From Homalodisca vitripennis (lineage: Eukaryota > Arthropoda > Insecta > Hemiptera > Cicadellidae): DNA of 64,000 bases. The position numbers were made by a program, and so were the translations under genes. The notes beneath the pieces were generated by a model that was not told where the DNA came from, ran no database searches, and saw nothing but the letters and a program-made list of their open reading frames with translations. The stretch is taken from contig NC_060213.1 of the NCBI RefSeq assembly GCF_021130785.1, positions 134,802,001 through 134,866,000 on the forward strand. The letters are read 5' to 3'. This document shows positions 33,056 to 44,590 of this stretch, piece by piece (position 1 is the first letter of the stretch; the number at the start of each line of letters is the position of its first letter).

Positions 33056-35666
33056 ATTTAAAAAATGCTTAGGCTTATAGATGGAAATTGATTAATGAGT
33101 TTAATTTTGTAGTCTCTTACATGTTCAATCCTTCTATACTCTCTGTTCCACCTTAGAGTTATCGCATTCATAATAATGTAGGTTCTTTGTACATTGCTTC
33201 AAAAAATGCTTAGGCTTCTTAGAGATGGAAATTGATTAATGAGTTTTAATTTTGTAGTCTCTACATGTTCATGTTCAATCCTTCTATACTGTCTGTTCCA
33301 CCTTTGAGTTATCGCATTCATAATAATGTAGGTTCTTTGTACATTTCTTTCAAAAAAAATGCTTAGGCTTCTAGATGGAAATTGATTAATGAGTTTAATT
33401 TTGTAGTCTCTTACATGTTCAATCCTTCTATTACTCTCTGTTCCACCTTAGAGTTATCGCATTCATAATTAATGTAGGTTCTTTGTACATTGCTTCAAAA
33501 AATGCTTAGGCTTCTAGCGATGGAAATTGATTAATGAGTTTAATTTTGTAGTCTCTTACATGGTTCCAATCCTTCTATACTCTCTGTTTCCATCACTTAG
33601 AGTTATCGGCATTCATAATAATGTAGGTTCTTTGTACATTTCTTCATAAAAAAATGCTTAGGCTTCTAGATGGAAATTGATTAATGAGTTTAATTTTGTA
33701 GTCTATTACATGTTCAAATCCTTCTATACTCTCTGTTCCACCTTAGAGTTATCGCATTCATAATAATGTAGGTTCTTTGTACATTGCTTCAAAAAATGCT
33801 TAGGCTTATAGATGGAAATTGATTAATGAGTTTAATTTTGTAGTCTCTTACATGTTCAATCCTTCTATACTCTCTGTTCCACCTTAGAGTTATTCGCATT
33901 CATAATAATGTAGGTTCTTTGTACATTGACTTCAAAAAATGCTTAGGCTTATAGATGGAAATTGATTAATGAAGTTTAATTTGTAGTCTCTTACATGTTC
34001 AATCCTTCTATACTGTCTGTTCCACCTTAGAGTTATTCGCATTCATAATAATGTAGGTTCTTTGTACATTGCTTCAAAAAATGCTTAGGCTTATAGATGG
34101 AAATTGATTAATGAGTTTAATTTTGTAGTCTCATACATGTTCAATCCTTCTATACTGTCTGTTCCACCTTAGAGTTATCGCATTCATAATAATGTAGGTT
34201 CTTTGTACATTTTCTTCAAAAAATGCTTAGGCTTCTAGATGGAAATTGATTAATGAGTTTAATTTTGTAGTCTCTTCTCTTACATGTTCAATCCTTCTAT
34301 ACTGTCTGTTCCACCTTAGAGTTATCGCATTCATAATAATGTAGGTTCTTTGTACATTGCTTCAAAAAATGCTTAGGCTTATAGATGGAAATTTGAGTTA
34401 ATGAGTTTAATTTTTTGTAGTCTCTTACATGTTCAATCCTTCTATACTGTCTGTTCCACCTTAGAGTTATCGCATTCATAATAATGTAGGTTCTTTGTAC
34501 ATTGCTTCAAAAAATGCTTAGGCTTCTAGATGGAAATTGATTAATGAGTTTTAATTTTGTAGTCTCTTACATGTTCAATCCTTCTATACTGTCTGTTCCA
34601 CCTTAGAGTTATCGCTTTCATAATAATGTAGGTTCTTTGTACATTGCTTCAAAAAATGCTTAGGCTTCTAGAGGAAATTGATTAATGAGTTTAATTTTTG
34701 TAGTCTCTTACATGTTCAATCCTTCTATTACTCTCTGTTCCACCTTAGAGTTATCGCATTCATATAATAATGTAGGTTTCTTTGTACATTGCTTTAAAAA
34801 ATGCTTAGGCTTCTAGATGGAAATTGATTTAATGAGTGTAATTTTGTAGTCTCTTACATGTTCAATTCCTTCTATACTCTCTGTTCCACCTTAGAGTTAT
34901 CGCATTCATAATAATGTAGGTTCTTTGTACATTTCTTCAAAAAATGTTTAGGCTTCTAGATGGAAATTGATTAATGAGTTTAATTTTGTAGTCTCTCTTA
35001 CATGTTCAATCCTTCTTATACTGTCTGTTCCACCTTAGAGTTATCGCATTCAATAATAATGTAGGTTCTTTGTACATTGCTTCAAAAAATGCTTAGGCTT
35101 CTAGATGGTAATTGATTAATGAGTTTAATTTTGTAGGTCTCTTACGATGTTCAAATCCTTCTATACTGTCTGTTTCACCTTAGAGTTATCGCATTCATTA
35201 ATAATGTAGGTTCTTTGTACATTGCTTCAAAAAATGCTTAGGCTTCTAGATGGAAATTGATTAATGAGTTTAATTTTGTAGTCTCTTACATGTTCAATCA
35301 CTTCTATACTGTCTGTTCCACCTTAGAAGTTATCGCAATTCATAATAATGTAGGTTTCTTTGTACATTGCTTCAAAAAATGCTTAGGCTTCTAGATGGAA
35401 ATTGATTAATGAGTTTAATTTTGTAGTCTCTTACATGTTCAATCTTTCTATACTCTCTGTTCCACCTTAGAGTTATCGCATTCATAATAATGTAGGTTCT
35501 TTGTACATTGCTTCAAAAAAATGCTTTAGGCTTCTAGATGGAAATGATTAATGAGTTTAATTTTGTAGTCTCGTACATGTTCAATCCTTCTATACTCTCT
35601 GTTCCACCTTAGAGTTATCGCATTCATAATAATGTAGGTTCTTTGTACATTTTCTTCAAAAAATGC
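33056..35666. repeat. ~141-bp satellite-like array, about 18.5 copies
   Basis: The unit begins 'aaaaaatgcttaggcttcta', then 'gatggaaattgattaatgag', 'tttaattttgtagtctctta', 'catgttcaatccttctatac', 'tgttccaccttagagttatc', 'gcattcataataatgtaggt' and 'tctttgtacattgcttc'. Starts are spaced about 140-153 bp. Copies are nearly identical in base content but differ by many one-base insertions or deletions, which shift any frame. No gene is present. Confidence 0.97.
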
Positions 35667-36813
35667 AATATAAAAAAATGTAAAATAATGTCACAAATCG
35701 TACTTTAAATGTTTTGATGATTTTTAAACAATTAAATTTTACTATGTCTTTATTAACAGATGAAAGTAGTTTATTAATAATTTTATAGAATTTAGCTTAA
35801 TATTTTTGAGATTTTGATTTTGTGTTAAAAGTAAGCCAATCCAACTGACTAATGTAAAGGACTAAGATTAATTTCAATTTAAATTGTTTCATTCAGGTTA
35901 TCCAGATTTGTTGTACTTGTATTTATCCATTTGTTATGGAGTATTGTTTAATTTAATAAAGCACTTATTCTATTCCAACAGGGGTCTCAGAAATTTCACG
36001 GATGCACAAAATTCGAGTGACACAGCCAGTTCTGTTCTATTATCATCAAATACTCTCGACCTTAACAAGGCTCATTAGACCATTATTATAATGACGGACG
36101 CTTCCAGATCGACAACAAAAGAACCCTTCCTCCTCTAAACACACCTGCAGCAACAGTGGAACCGGCCGTCTTTAGAATCCCCAATGATGTCCTTTGCGAG
36201 ACAAAGTAGAGAGGAAATAAAGATCAAATACTTAAAGCGTATGGCCAGCGGGCACGAGTTAATTTGACTTTGGAAGCACGGAAGATATTGTTACCGGCGC
36301 TGAGGGCCGCCCTAGGCCTTCAGACACTCGGTATTGTTCGGCTTTGTTCGGCAGCACTCGACTTTGGAGGCTTTGTCTCTCCCACGTCAAGTGCAGCTGA
36401 TATAATGAACCAGTCGGCTGTCAAGGGAGGGGGAGGGGTTGCAAGGAGAGAAATTGTTACCTAATGTTTAAACCGAAATATACGTTACATATGGGTTTTT
36501 AATACAGATAACTTATACAAACAGCGGAGATAAATATTATTGGATTTTTCTTCCCTAATAAGATAGAAATCCTGTATCTTAACATAATTATTACAGTTCA
36601 ATCAATAAAGGTCATCAGGTCAGGTGATAAACAATTAACAATTACACGATTAGGGATCACTATGGCAACAGTTGTGTCCAACACAGTAAAAAAATAACTG
36701 AAAAATCGGAATTAACTAAAATGGGTTCACTCCAATTCCCTCATTGATTCAATGGCCCCAAAATTGAATAAAAAAGCATTAAACTAAAACAATTGTTAAA
36801 TCACAATTTTACA
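35667..36813. other. Intergenic DNA with a GC-richer stretch
   Basis: 36100-36470 is GC-richer, with CT- and AG-rich runs and a 66-codon open frame (36264-36464) that has no recognisable domain. The rest is AT-rich. No gene supported. Confidence 0.35.
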
Positions 36814-36866
36814 TTAACCCTTAGCCCTCTGATTACTTTTTACAAAGTATTCCTCACAGATCGAAT

Positions 36867-37001
36867 GTCCACTTTAATGGACACAGCCATTTTCCCACCA
36901 GGTATTATTTTATTCTTGCTCTTTGTTCCTTACAGCTCGTAAGTCCACTTGAGTGGACATACTCGAATTCCACGAACACTCTCAAGTCCACTATATTGGC
37001 C
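36867..37001. repeat. Left subterminal 16-bp palindromes of piggyBac-like element
   Basis: Three copies: GTCCACTTTAATGGAC (36867-36882), GTCCACTTGAGTGGAC (36943-36958) and GTCCACTATATTGGCC (36986-37001). They resemble the right-end copies and are plausible transposase-binding sites, by analogy with subterminal repeats in other piggyBac elements. Confidence 0.75.
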
Positions 37002-37287
37002 ACTATATTCAACAGCTGTTAATAATGTTTAAAAACATATGTTTCTCTCTATAAAGTGCTGCAGTCTGTTATTAATGTGTCAACTATTGATCACATGACG
37101 TGTTTATTTTTCTCACAACATTATTCAGTCCTATAACCTCACTTTCATTTTTTGTGACCGATAGTAGCCTACTGTAGTGTTTTCACTTTAGTTTCTTGCT
37201 ATTTGATCTTTAGTGCATAATAGTTGAGTTTCAATGATATTTATAGTTTTTAATAGTAGTTTTTTGTTGTATAGTCAGTGAACAATA

Positions 37288-39119
37288 ATGGATGAAATGG
37301 AAAATCTAGGTGAAGATGGCATATTGGATGAACTCGAGTGTGATTCAGTACATGACAGTGATGTTGAGTCAAATATTGGCGAAGAGTTTGAAGTGTTTAG
37401 TTCACTCAGAAATTGACCGTGAAAGATTACGAACATTCAGATGAAGAAAACGAAGCTCTTGAACAGCAAGGAGCAGAAGGAGTAGATGATGACGAGTTTG
37501 TTGCAGAGAATAGCGATTGGAGAGAATGGATGGTAGGTGATTCAGCTTTTCTCAGGTTTCAATGGTCCAATAATAGTGGATTTAAACCACCAAAATCACA
37601 TGACACCAAACACCCTATTAGAATATTTTTCAATTGTTTTTTACGGGATGAACTATTGAATGAAATAGTTAAAGAAACGAAACGAATAGGTATGCAAACG
37701 AAAAAATCACGAAACACACCCCTTTGAGGAAACGATCCATATGGTGGACGTGGAAAGACCTTACTTTAGTAGAACTGAAAAAGCATTTTTAGGAGTGCTC
37801 ATTAACATGGCCATGAATCCTAAACCAGAGAATCGATGATTATTTTTCAGTAGACTGGCTTGATTATCAGCCGTTTTTTAAAGATGTGTTCTCCAGAGAC
37901 AGATTTAGTCAGATTTTTTGGAATCTGCATGTGTCCCCCCCCCCCCCCCTCCCCAAGGTCCAGCACAAGGAACCTTGACTCGATTTGGCAAAGTTAGAAA
38001 TGTTGTGTTGTATTTAGATCGCAAGTTTAGAGAACACTATGTTCCAAGAAACAAAGTCAGCATTGACGAAAGCACTGTAGGCTTCAAAGGGAAAGTGCTT
38101 TTCAAAGTCTACAATAAAGATAAGCCTGTGAAATGGGGCATAAAAGTCTTTGTACTGGTCAGAATCCTGTTCCGGATATATATGTGCCTTAGAGCCATAT
38201 TTTGGGAAAAACACCACAAGTAGTTTAGAACGGCAAGACCTGTCTGTTACCAGCAGAATAGTTCTACACTTAGTGAACAAGATAAAAAGAACATATGGTA
38301 ATATCGAGGGCCCTGTATGTATTTTGTGATAGGTACTATACAAACTTGGAACTGGCTAAGGAACTGTATGATTTAAAAGTACACATAACGGGGACTATAA
38401 TGAGAAATAGATTAGGTTTGCCTGATCAAGTTAGGCCTAAGACAAAGAAAAACAATACCCCTCTACTCAAGTTGAAAAAAGGTGACATTAAGTCTTTTAG
38501 GAAGGAAGATAAATACCATGTATTGCTATGGAAAGACTCCAATGACGTGACAATGCTTAGCACATTATATGACAACACAAACACAAACAGTGAGGCGCAC
38601 TGTAAAAAATGGCATGGTTGAAGAAGTGAGGAAGCCTATAGTGATATGTAAGTATAATAAGTCGATGGGAGGGGTGGAATTTAGCGGATCAGTACATTTC
38701 AAGCTATGCATTTACACGAAAGTCAGTGAAATGGTGGCGAAAAGTTTTTTTTCTGGTTACTCGAAACAGGGATTGTAAATGCATTTTTACTCTACAATAT
38801 GAACCAGGGACAGGGAAAAGAGAGGCAGAGGAAATTCAGAAAACAACTAGTCAAAGGACTAGTTGGTAATGTAAGAAACTCGAAAAAACGGGGAAGACCG
38901 TCAGACATGCAAGATGACGAAAGACTGAACGGTAAGCTACATATCCTTGAACTGTTACCGTACCAAAAGACTGTTGTGTATGCAGTGACAGGGGTGTTGG
39001 TGGGACTAGAAAGCGTAGTAAGTACTGTTGCAAAACTTGTACCTCAAAACCAGTTATGTGTGTTGAAAACTGTTTTGAAAAGTACCACACTTCAAAGAAA
39101 GTCAAGGACTAAACACTAA
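37288..39119 (+). pseudogene. piggyBac-like transposase, frameshifted
   Basis: Broken DDE transposase. The start at 37288 (MDEMENLGEDG) opens an acidic N-terminus typical of the family; the frame breaks near 37400. The next block (37413-37725) has HPIRIFFNCFLRDELLNEIV-like DDE_Tnp_1_7 sequence. Further breaks near 37725, 37790 and 38165 interrupt the core. Conserved parts follow in order: WTWKDLTLVELKKHF (minus a stop), RDRFSQIFWNLHVS next to a C homopolymer (37937-37950), SIDESTVGFKGKV with the first catalytic Asp, KPVKWGIKVFVL, FCDRYYTN with the second Asp, GTIMRNRLGLP, and YNKSMGGVEFSG. There the third catalytic Asp of the usual GGVD is Glu and the later Asp is Gly. The Cys-rich C-terminal finger survives in another frame at about 39015-39119 (YCCKTCTSKPVMCVENCFEK). 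It cannot make an active enzyme. Confidence 0.9.
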
Positions 39120-39369
39120 TATTACTGTCATTTTCATTATTATAGTATTAAGTATTGATTATTGTATTGTTATTACTAAGCTTTATTTAAAAAAGTCATT
39201 AACTGTAAGCTGTAAATAAAAAGTTTTAATTATCAACAAAACTGTGTGTTATGTGGATTTTAAATTTTTAAATACCTATTACATCACATCAGTTAAATCA
39301 CCAGACTAATTCCGAGCAGCTGATGATTGTATGTCAAAATGGCGCCGAGCTGAATGAGACCAGCAATAC

Positions 39370-39461
39370 GTCCACTATAGTGGACATTTGATCTGGGAGG
39401 AATATGCAAAGGTAAATTATAACAGGCTGTTTAGTAATGGGTTCCGTCCACTATAGTTGAC
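39370..39461. repeat. Right subterminal palindromes of piggyBac-like element
   Basis: GTCCACTATAGTGGAC (39370-39385, a perfect 16-bp palindrome) and GTCCACTATAGTTGAC (39446-39461). They match the left-end set at 36867-37001. Confidence 0.75.
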
Positions 39462-39713
39462 TTTCAAGGGCAAAGGGTTTAAACATTATGTAATACAAGT
39501 AGAAGGCAATGACGATATTGGTGTTTTACCATCAGTTTTACCGATCATTGACTTTATTCAAATTCTACTTATTATAAACATGAACATTGAAATTAAAACT
39601 TGTGTGAATATCTAGGGATACCCACAGATATGAGTTTGGACACTCTCGCAAAGATTGCAGTAACCTCGATATTGTCTGAAGAGACAGTATTTTTTGAACA
39701 TTGAGACACAAAG

Positions 39714-40150
39714 CAGCTATGCTGGGAAGGGCTAGTTCGACGTGAACTTGAATTTAGCTCCAGTTTACCTTCCTGTTACGTGCTGCATCTGAAATTTGAG
39801 TTAACTCCTGAAATCTGGAATCATGTTCGTCTGAATAGATAAAAAAAATAGTCGGTGACGAAGAACAAAGACGCTCAAAACTACCCCCCCCCCTCAACAC
39901 GCAGCATCGTTTCGAGACACCTCCCAGATTAAAAAAAGTAGTGCAATCTAGGTGAAGAGATATTATACACCTGGTGAGACAATTAGAATCGTTTTGAGCA
40001 TCTTCAACGGCTATTTTTGGATCCCTTCAGACAAGCATGACTCCATATTTTAGAACTCAAATGTGCAACAGCATCATATTTCAGATGCTGGACTTAAAAG
40101 GAAGGTGAACTGGAGCTAAATTCAACATTCACATTGAGATATGTTATGTT
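39714..40150. mobile_element. Foldback element FB1, copy D (longest)
   Basis: A ~437-bp element. The left arm reads 'cagctatgctgggaagggct', 'gaatttagctccagtttacc' and 'ttcctgttacgtgctgcatc', then 'cctgaaatctggaatcatg'. The right arm (40020-40138) restores it in reverse: 'tgcaacagcatcatatttca', 'gatgctggacttaaaaggaa' and 'ggtgaactggagctaaattc'. The centre is non-coding, with a C-run at 39888 and AT-rich filler. It lies 230 bp outside the piggyBac-like element. Confidence 0.85.
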
Positions 40151-40173
40151 TAGAATTCATTAAAATCTATTAT

Positions 40174-40720
40174 TGATTGATTGATTGATTTATTTCCAAA
40201 ATGTATGTACAGAGTAAAATAGAATACATAACAAATATCTTATAGGAAATTATCCCCACATGGGCATCAGCCTGTGTGTGGGGAAACGAGTTCCTCAGTC
40301 TGCACTATACCAATAACACACAAAAAACTTAAATTAAAATAAGGAAATGAATTGTCATTAATAAAAACATTTTCATTAACAAATGAAAAATGAAGATTAT
40401 AATGCCATCGTTTGCCATGCTCAATCATTTTTGGCTAAGAAATTTGGACATCTCTTGCCAAATGTCTTCTAAGAAATAGACTCCTTAGGTTTGGGTTTTA
40501 GATCTTTGATTATTAATTCAGTCATCAGTTATTTGAATTTGTTAAGGAATTTGCCAAGAAGATAACCAGAATTATGGAAGTTTTAAAGGTTTGTGAGGAC
40601 ATCCCAACTTGGTGGGGGGGGGGGGATAAAAAGGTGCAGTATTGTGGACAACAGCGCTCTTATTTTGGTTAAAATATCTTCTATTACAATCTCTCAGTTT
40701 ACCAATAGGTTTTATTCGGC
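40174..40720 (-). mobile_element. 3' end of a non-LTR retrotransposon
   Basis: The element lies on the minus strand and ends in a (TTGA)n-type tail (gattgattgattgattta at 40174-40191). A strong hairpin follows: arms TCCCCACA (40253-40260) and TGTGGGGA (40277-40284). The hairpin and tail arrangement match 5200-5440 and 45243-45346. Upstream sequence is decayed, with only a weak LP-N-like remnant of an RT C-terminus. No 5' limit can be set. Confidence 0.6.
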
Positions 40721-41460
40721 AAAGGAATTACAATAAGTGTAATGACCACATTTTATTTAATTTATTTGAAATACAATGTATTATAAATGTAATATTTGTA
40801 ATATAAATTCTGCAACTATACAAATAAAAACTTATTTTTATAATTGCAGAAAGAGTATAGTAGTTATGACGGGGTTATTAAATATAGCTGTTTACAGTTC
40901 TGTACAGCACACGATGCTTTAACGTCATTTGCATTTTAATACATACGATTTTTAGTGCATAAGTTACCGTAATGTTTTACTAAAGTTTCTGTGCACTGGT
41001 GTATTATATGATGTAAACAATAAAGGACGCAAGTAACTACCTTGCGGTACCACCTGTGTTATAAATGTTATCAAATGGATGTATTTCTGCATCTTTGTAC
41101 ATTATTGCTTTTCAAACAGCATCCTCTATTTGAAAATAAATAACTTTATTATTTTCAAGAAGAGTGTGGAACAATTAGGAAATCTGTGTCTTAATCTAGA
41201 CACACATGATGTTGTTGAAACGCACCTTAAATGGCATAAAGTGGTGTAGTTTTGTGCTTTTGGTTAACAGTTCATCGTACTTCAGGACATGGGAATATAC
41301 CGGTTGATAAATATTAAACACTCGTTATTTAAATATGCAATTAGTCCAAAGACATATGACATATCACCACGTACAATTAATTACCATATTGTTTCGCTTC
41401 GTACAGCAATACAAAAAGGATCTAGCAGATGAAGGCGTATATTATTTATAAAATATAAAA
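40721..41460. other. AT-rich intergenic DNA, nothing recognised
   Basis: No gene, RNA or repeat seen. Confidence 0.45.
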
Positions 41461-41780
41461 TCACCGGAAAGTAGCTGTCAGACGGCAAAAGCTTTTTATT
41501 TCCAGTTCAATTTAGCAATCGGAGCCGTTTTAAAAGACGTCTTAGCCAATAAAACCCACCCCGAGCCATAAAATACAAAGTGTATGTGGGTAATGTTATG
41601 CACGTTTTACAGACTAATTAATGGCATTAAAACTATAAACAAGGAGGAATGCCAACCTGGCCACATCAAGATCCAGTAGTGCCAACGGCAGTCTTTTATG
41701 GCCCTGCAGTTTAATGCAACCACTTAAATTCGACTCATTATTTATTGGAATGACTTCAGTCTAGTTATATTGTTGAGCTT
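41461..41780. promoter_or_regulatory. Candidate non-coding regulatory island
   Basis: GC-richer than its surroundings, with several posterior-Hox/Caudal-like words: CCAATAAA (41546), GCCATAAAAT (41565), TTTTATGGCC (41694), and a homeodomain-like TAATTAATGGCATTAA (41615-41630). The last three are related by symmetry. No open frame. Function is inferred from composition only. Confidence 0.25.
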
Positions 41781-43359
41781 GTTATACGTTATATATGTGG
41801 TAACGACAGTTATAGCTGAGCAGTAAGTGTACAATGTGCTGTAATTAAACCTGCGATAGCTATCGAAAAAATTGAATTGTAAATCAAATGTATTTAGTTT
41901 GCCTCATTAGGTGCTTCCTTATAAGGCATTACCTACTTGGTTGTTCAAACAATAGTTTTTTTGAGCAACCAAGTTCCTAAAGCAAGCATTTTTACTAATA
42001 GCAAACATGAATTTTAGAGTGCCTTGTTGACAAGCATTAACAAAAGAACCATTGAGTCTCTACATCTTTTATTATTCTGTATATACCATTATATGGGACC
42101 GAGATATCCACGGATGTGAAATAAGAGTTTGAAACGACTGTCGAGAAGAGCTGAGACAATTTTATCTAAAAACTTTACAATCGGCTAAAAATTTCCCGAG
42201 GACTACATGAAAGACCTTTAAGGGTTGGAATTGTTCTCTTTGAAGAGACAGACCCATACAATTTTGAATAAACAAAGAAATGTATTTGAAAAGTAAAATG
42301 TTTAGCTTACGATTAATTTTTCGCACAATTTCCAATTTTAACAGTCTAATACTTTCGATTATAATTCAAAGCAATTAAGAAAGGAATGCTGTGCTAAATT
42401 TAAAAATATGGATTAAACACTGAGGCTATGGAATGGCTCTCTACGAACGTACTTTTTTGATATGACCAATTTAAGTCAGTCACATTTTAACATTTTTCTG
42501 TCTTTAACCTTCCTTCCTCTTTTATCACTCTAACCTCTTCTAAACTAGCATGATTGATATCTTTCTTGGAGACAATTACTCTACCAATTTCTCAAAAAAA
42601 TTATGTTATTTTTATGAAATTCTAATTTGTTCCGGCCTCCTGGACTACGAAGAGAGCATGCGCGATTCCCAACTTCTCCTATCGAAAATCTGATACATTT
42701 ATTTATAAGACAACCCGATTGAAAAGTTTCTACCATTCACCTTTTACAATTTGACTCAATATTAAGATAAAGAACATTTTCTCAGTCAATAACGAACCTA
42801 GTTTTTTTAATCTCCCACTGTAGTTTATATGGCTTTGTAATACAGAATATCCATTTTTTTATTATTTGGTACTTTCTCAGGGTCTACTTGACATATCATT
42901 ATAACATTTTAATGATTTGTTAATTTTGAACCAATACAAATTTATACCCATGGAATTTTAAATTTGTTTTTTTTTCAATTTAAATACTAAAAAATTGAAT
43001 ATTTTTCCTGCATTTTAAATAGGCTACTAAAAAATTGCATGGTTTTTTTGTTATTAACAAAAATCGTATTTTTACTTTAGATAGCTATTTAAACAAAACC
43101 TCGTGTTAATGTGTAGATGAAAAAACTAGAAACCTGTTAGAAAATTTAAACATGTGTGTCTATTATTGCCTGAGAAAACGTTCTACATGTTATTATAGAG
43201 CCGAAAGGTAAAAACATTTTGACTAGGTAACCACAAAGACGTTACTGAAGTAACAAAGAGTAATTTCGCAAACAATGTAAAATCCCGAAATATAACTGGA
43301 ATCAGGTGACAATTAAAATGATAAATGATATGAAGTAATTAATTGTAGTTATTATCAAC
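41781..43359. other. AT-rich intergenic DNA
   Basis: Nothing recognised except a perfect 12-bp palindrome CGATAGCTATCG at 41853-41864. No gene. Confidence 0.45.
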
Positions 43360-43530
43360 AGCCCAATGCTCTGGCCTCCTCATTAATGCGAGTCCACCGA
43401 CCAGGTATTTGCAGACGTAAAAATACTACCCTTATCGGTCCAATTCCATTTTTATTATGTCATTAATTTACCTTGGTGGCTGATTTTTATTTGCTTTGCA
43501 CTCATTGTGCTGCCGTTCAGATTTTTATTG
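43360..43530. other. GC-richer island, candidate non-coding element
   Basis: Contains 'ctcattaatgcgagtccacc', 'tttttattatgtcattaatt' and 'gatttttattgcagag': closely packed homeodomain-like words in an otherwise featureless AT-rich stretch. No open frame. Confidence 0.2.
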
Positions 43531-43759
43531 CAGAGTTGGTAAATGTTCATCACAAAAAATGAGGTAAAAATTATCAGTTCTAAACTGAAGTAAATCTATT
43601 AAAATCTCTAGTTATGCATATGTTTTTATATGACTATAGAAAAATGGGTTATGACTTGATTTCAGTAAAATGTTTTGAACAGGTTTTATACACAGTGACC
43701 TAACCATTTTCAACCTCTTTTTAACTTAATTATGTTCAAATTTAACCTCGTCACAAGTA

Positions 43760-44420
43760 GAACCGTTTGTGGAACAATTTGAATTCAAACACAAACCTTG
43801 GACAAATTGCACTTTTAGTCTGCACTCTCAACATAACTATCTCTACCTATTTTAACCCACTCGCAAATTTTTCTCCTGGCGCCAAAAACTTAGCCTCCTG
43901 TTGGAATTTGATCCATAGATACCTTAGTCGTCAAATGAACCCACTAGTCAACGTAACTCTGTACAACATTATCATTTTCGCAAATTTATTCCCAGGAAGC
44001 TGTTCTTCCTGACGTTTGACTGAAGTCCTGGCGGACTTGTCATATTAGTGTCCAAACGACCCCACTAGTATCTTAATTCACTGCCAAATTAACATCTTCG
44101 CAAATTTAACTCCTAACAACCTCAGCCTCCTGGAGGAATTGAACCCCTAGTCATATGTGTCCAAACGACCCCATTAGTATCTTAACTCACTGCCAAATTA
44201 TCATCTCACAAATTTATATCCAGTCAAACTCATTCTCCTGGCGGAATATAACACCTAGTTATCTTAGTCACCAAATGAATCAACTCATCAACTTAACTAT
44301 ACACCAAATTAACATCCTTGCACATGTATTCCCTGGAAAAATTAGCCTCTTAGCGGTCTTGAATCCCTAGCCACCCGTTAATCCTCAGATGAACCCACTA
44401 GTCAACTTAACTCACTGTCA
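43760..44420. repeat. ~115-bp degenerate tandem repeat, about 5.5 copies
   Basis: 'ccaaatgaacccactagtca' and its variants recur at about 43932, 44052, 44160, 44270 and 44385, each followed by 'acttaactcactgccaaatt' and 'aacatcttcgcaaatttat', then a 'cctggcgg' block. Strongly diverged, so old. Confidence 0.85.
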
Positions 44421-44435
44421 GCTGTCTAACTCTTT

Positions 44436-44590
44436 CACTTTAGGACCTGTGAATTCCATCTCTGTACGTTTGTCTGTACGATACTCGTGGCAAACTGACC
44501 TGTAGGCGAGGTTTGCATTAAGCATCATTTCTATATAAGCAACATCAATTTCAATACTTGTGCTTGTCACTCTATTTGGGATTTGCCTTA
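44436..44590 (+). mobile_element. Foldback element FB2, diverged partial copy
   Basis: 'tgtacgtttgtctgtacgat' and 'agcatcatttctatataagc' match the FB2 arm order seen at 61280-61355. A 122-codon minus-strand frame (44418-44786) overlaps this repeat and is therefore not called as a gene. Confidence 0.5.

Larger units (their letters stand above)
36814..39482 (+). mobile_element. piggyBac-like DNA transposon, complete but inactive
   Basis: Bounded by TTAA at 36814-36817 and 39479-39482, the target site duplicated by piggyBac elements. The left end after TTAA reads CCCTTAGCCC. The right end in reverse reads CCCTTTGCCC (one extra A after TTAA), a 10-bp terminal inverted repeat with one mismatch. 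Five 16-bp palindrome-like words of the form GTCCACTNNANTGGAC lie near the ends: 36867, 36943, 36986, 39370 and 39446. The interior holds a broken transposase. The length of about 2.66 kb is normal for the superfamily. Confidence 0.92.

Noticed and set aside
33056..35666. CRISPR-like array
   Set aside because: Whole ~141-bp units are repeated with no unique spacers, and the context is eukaryotic.
41853..41864. 12-bp palindrome CGATAGCTATCG as a regulatory site
   Set aside because: Single occurrence with no supporting context. Similar palindromes are expected by chance in 64 kb.
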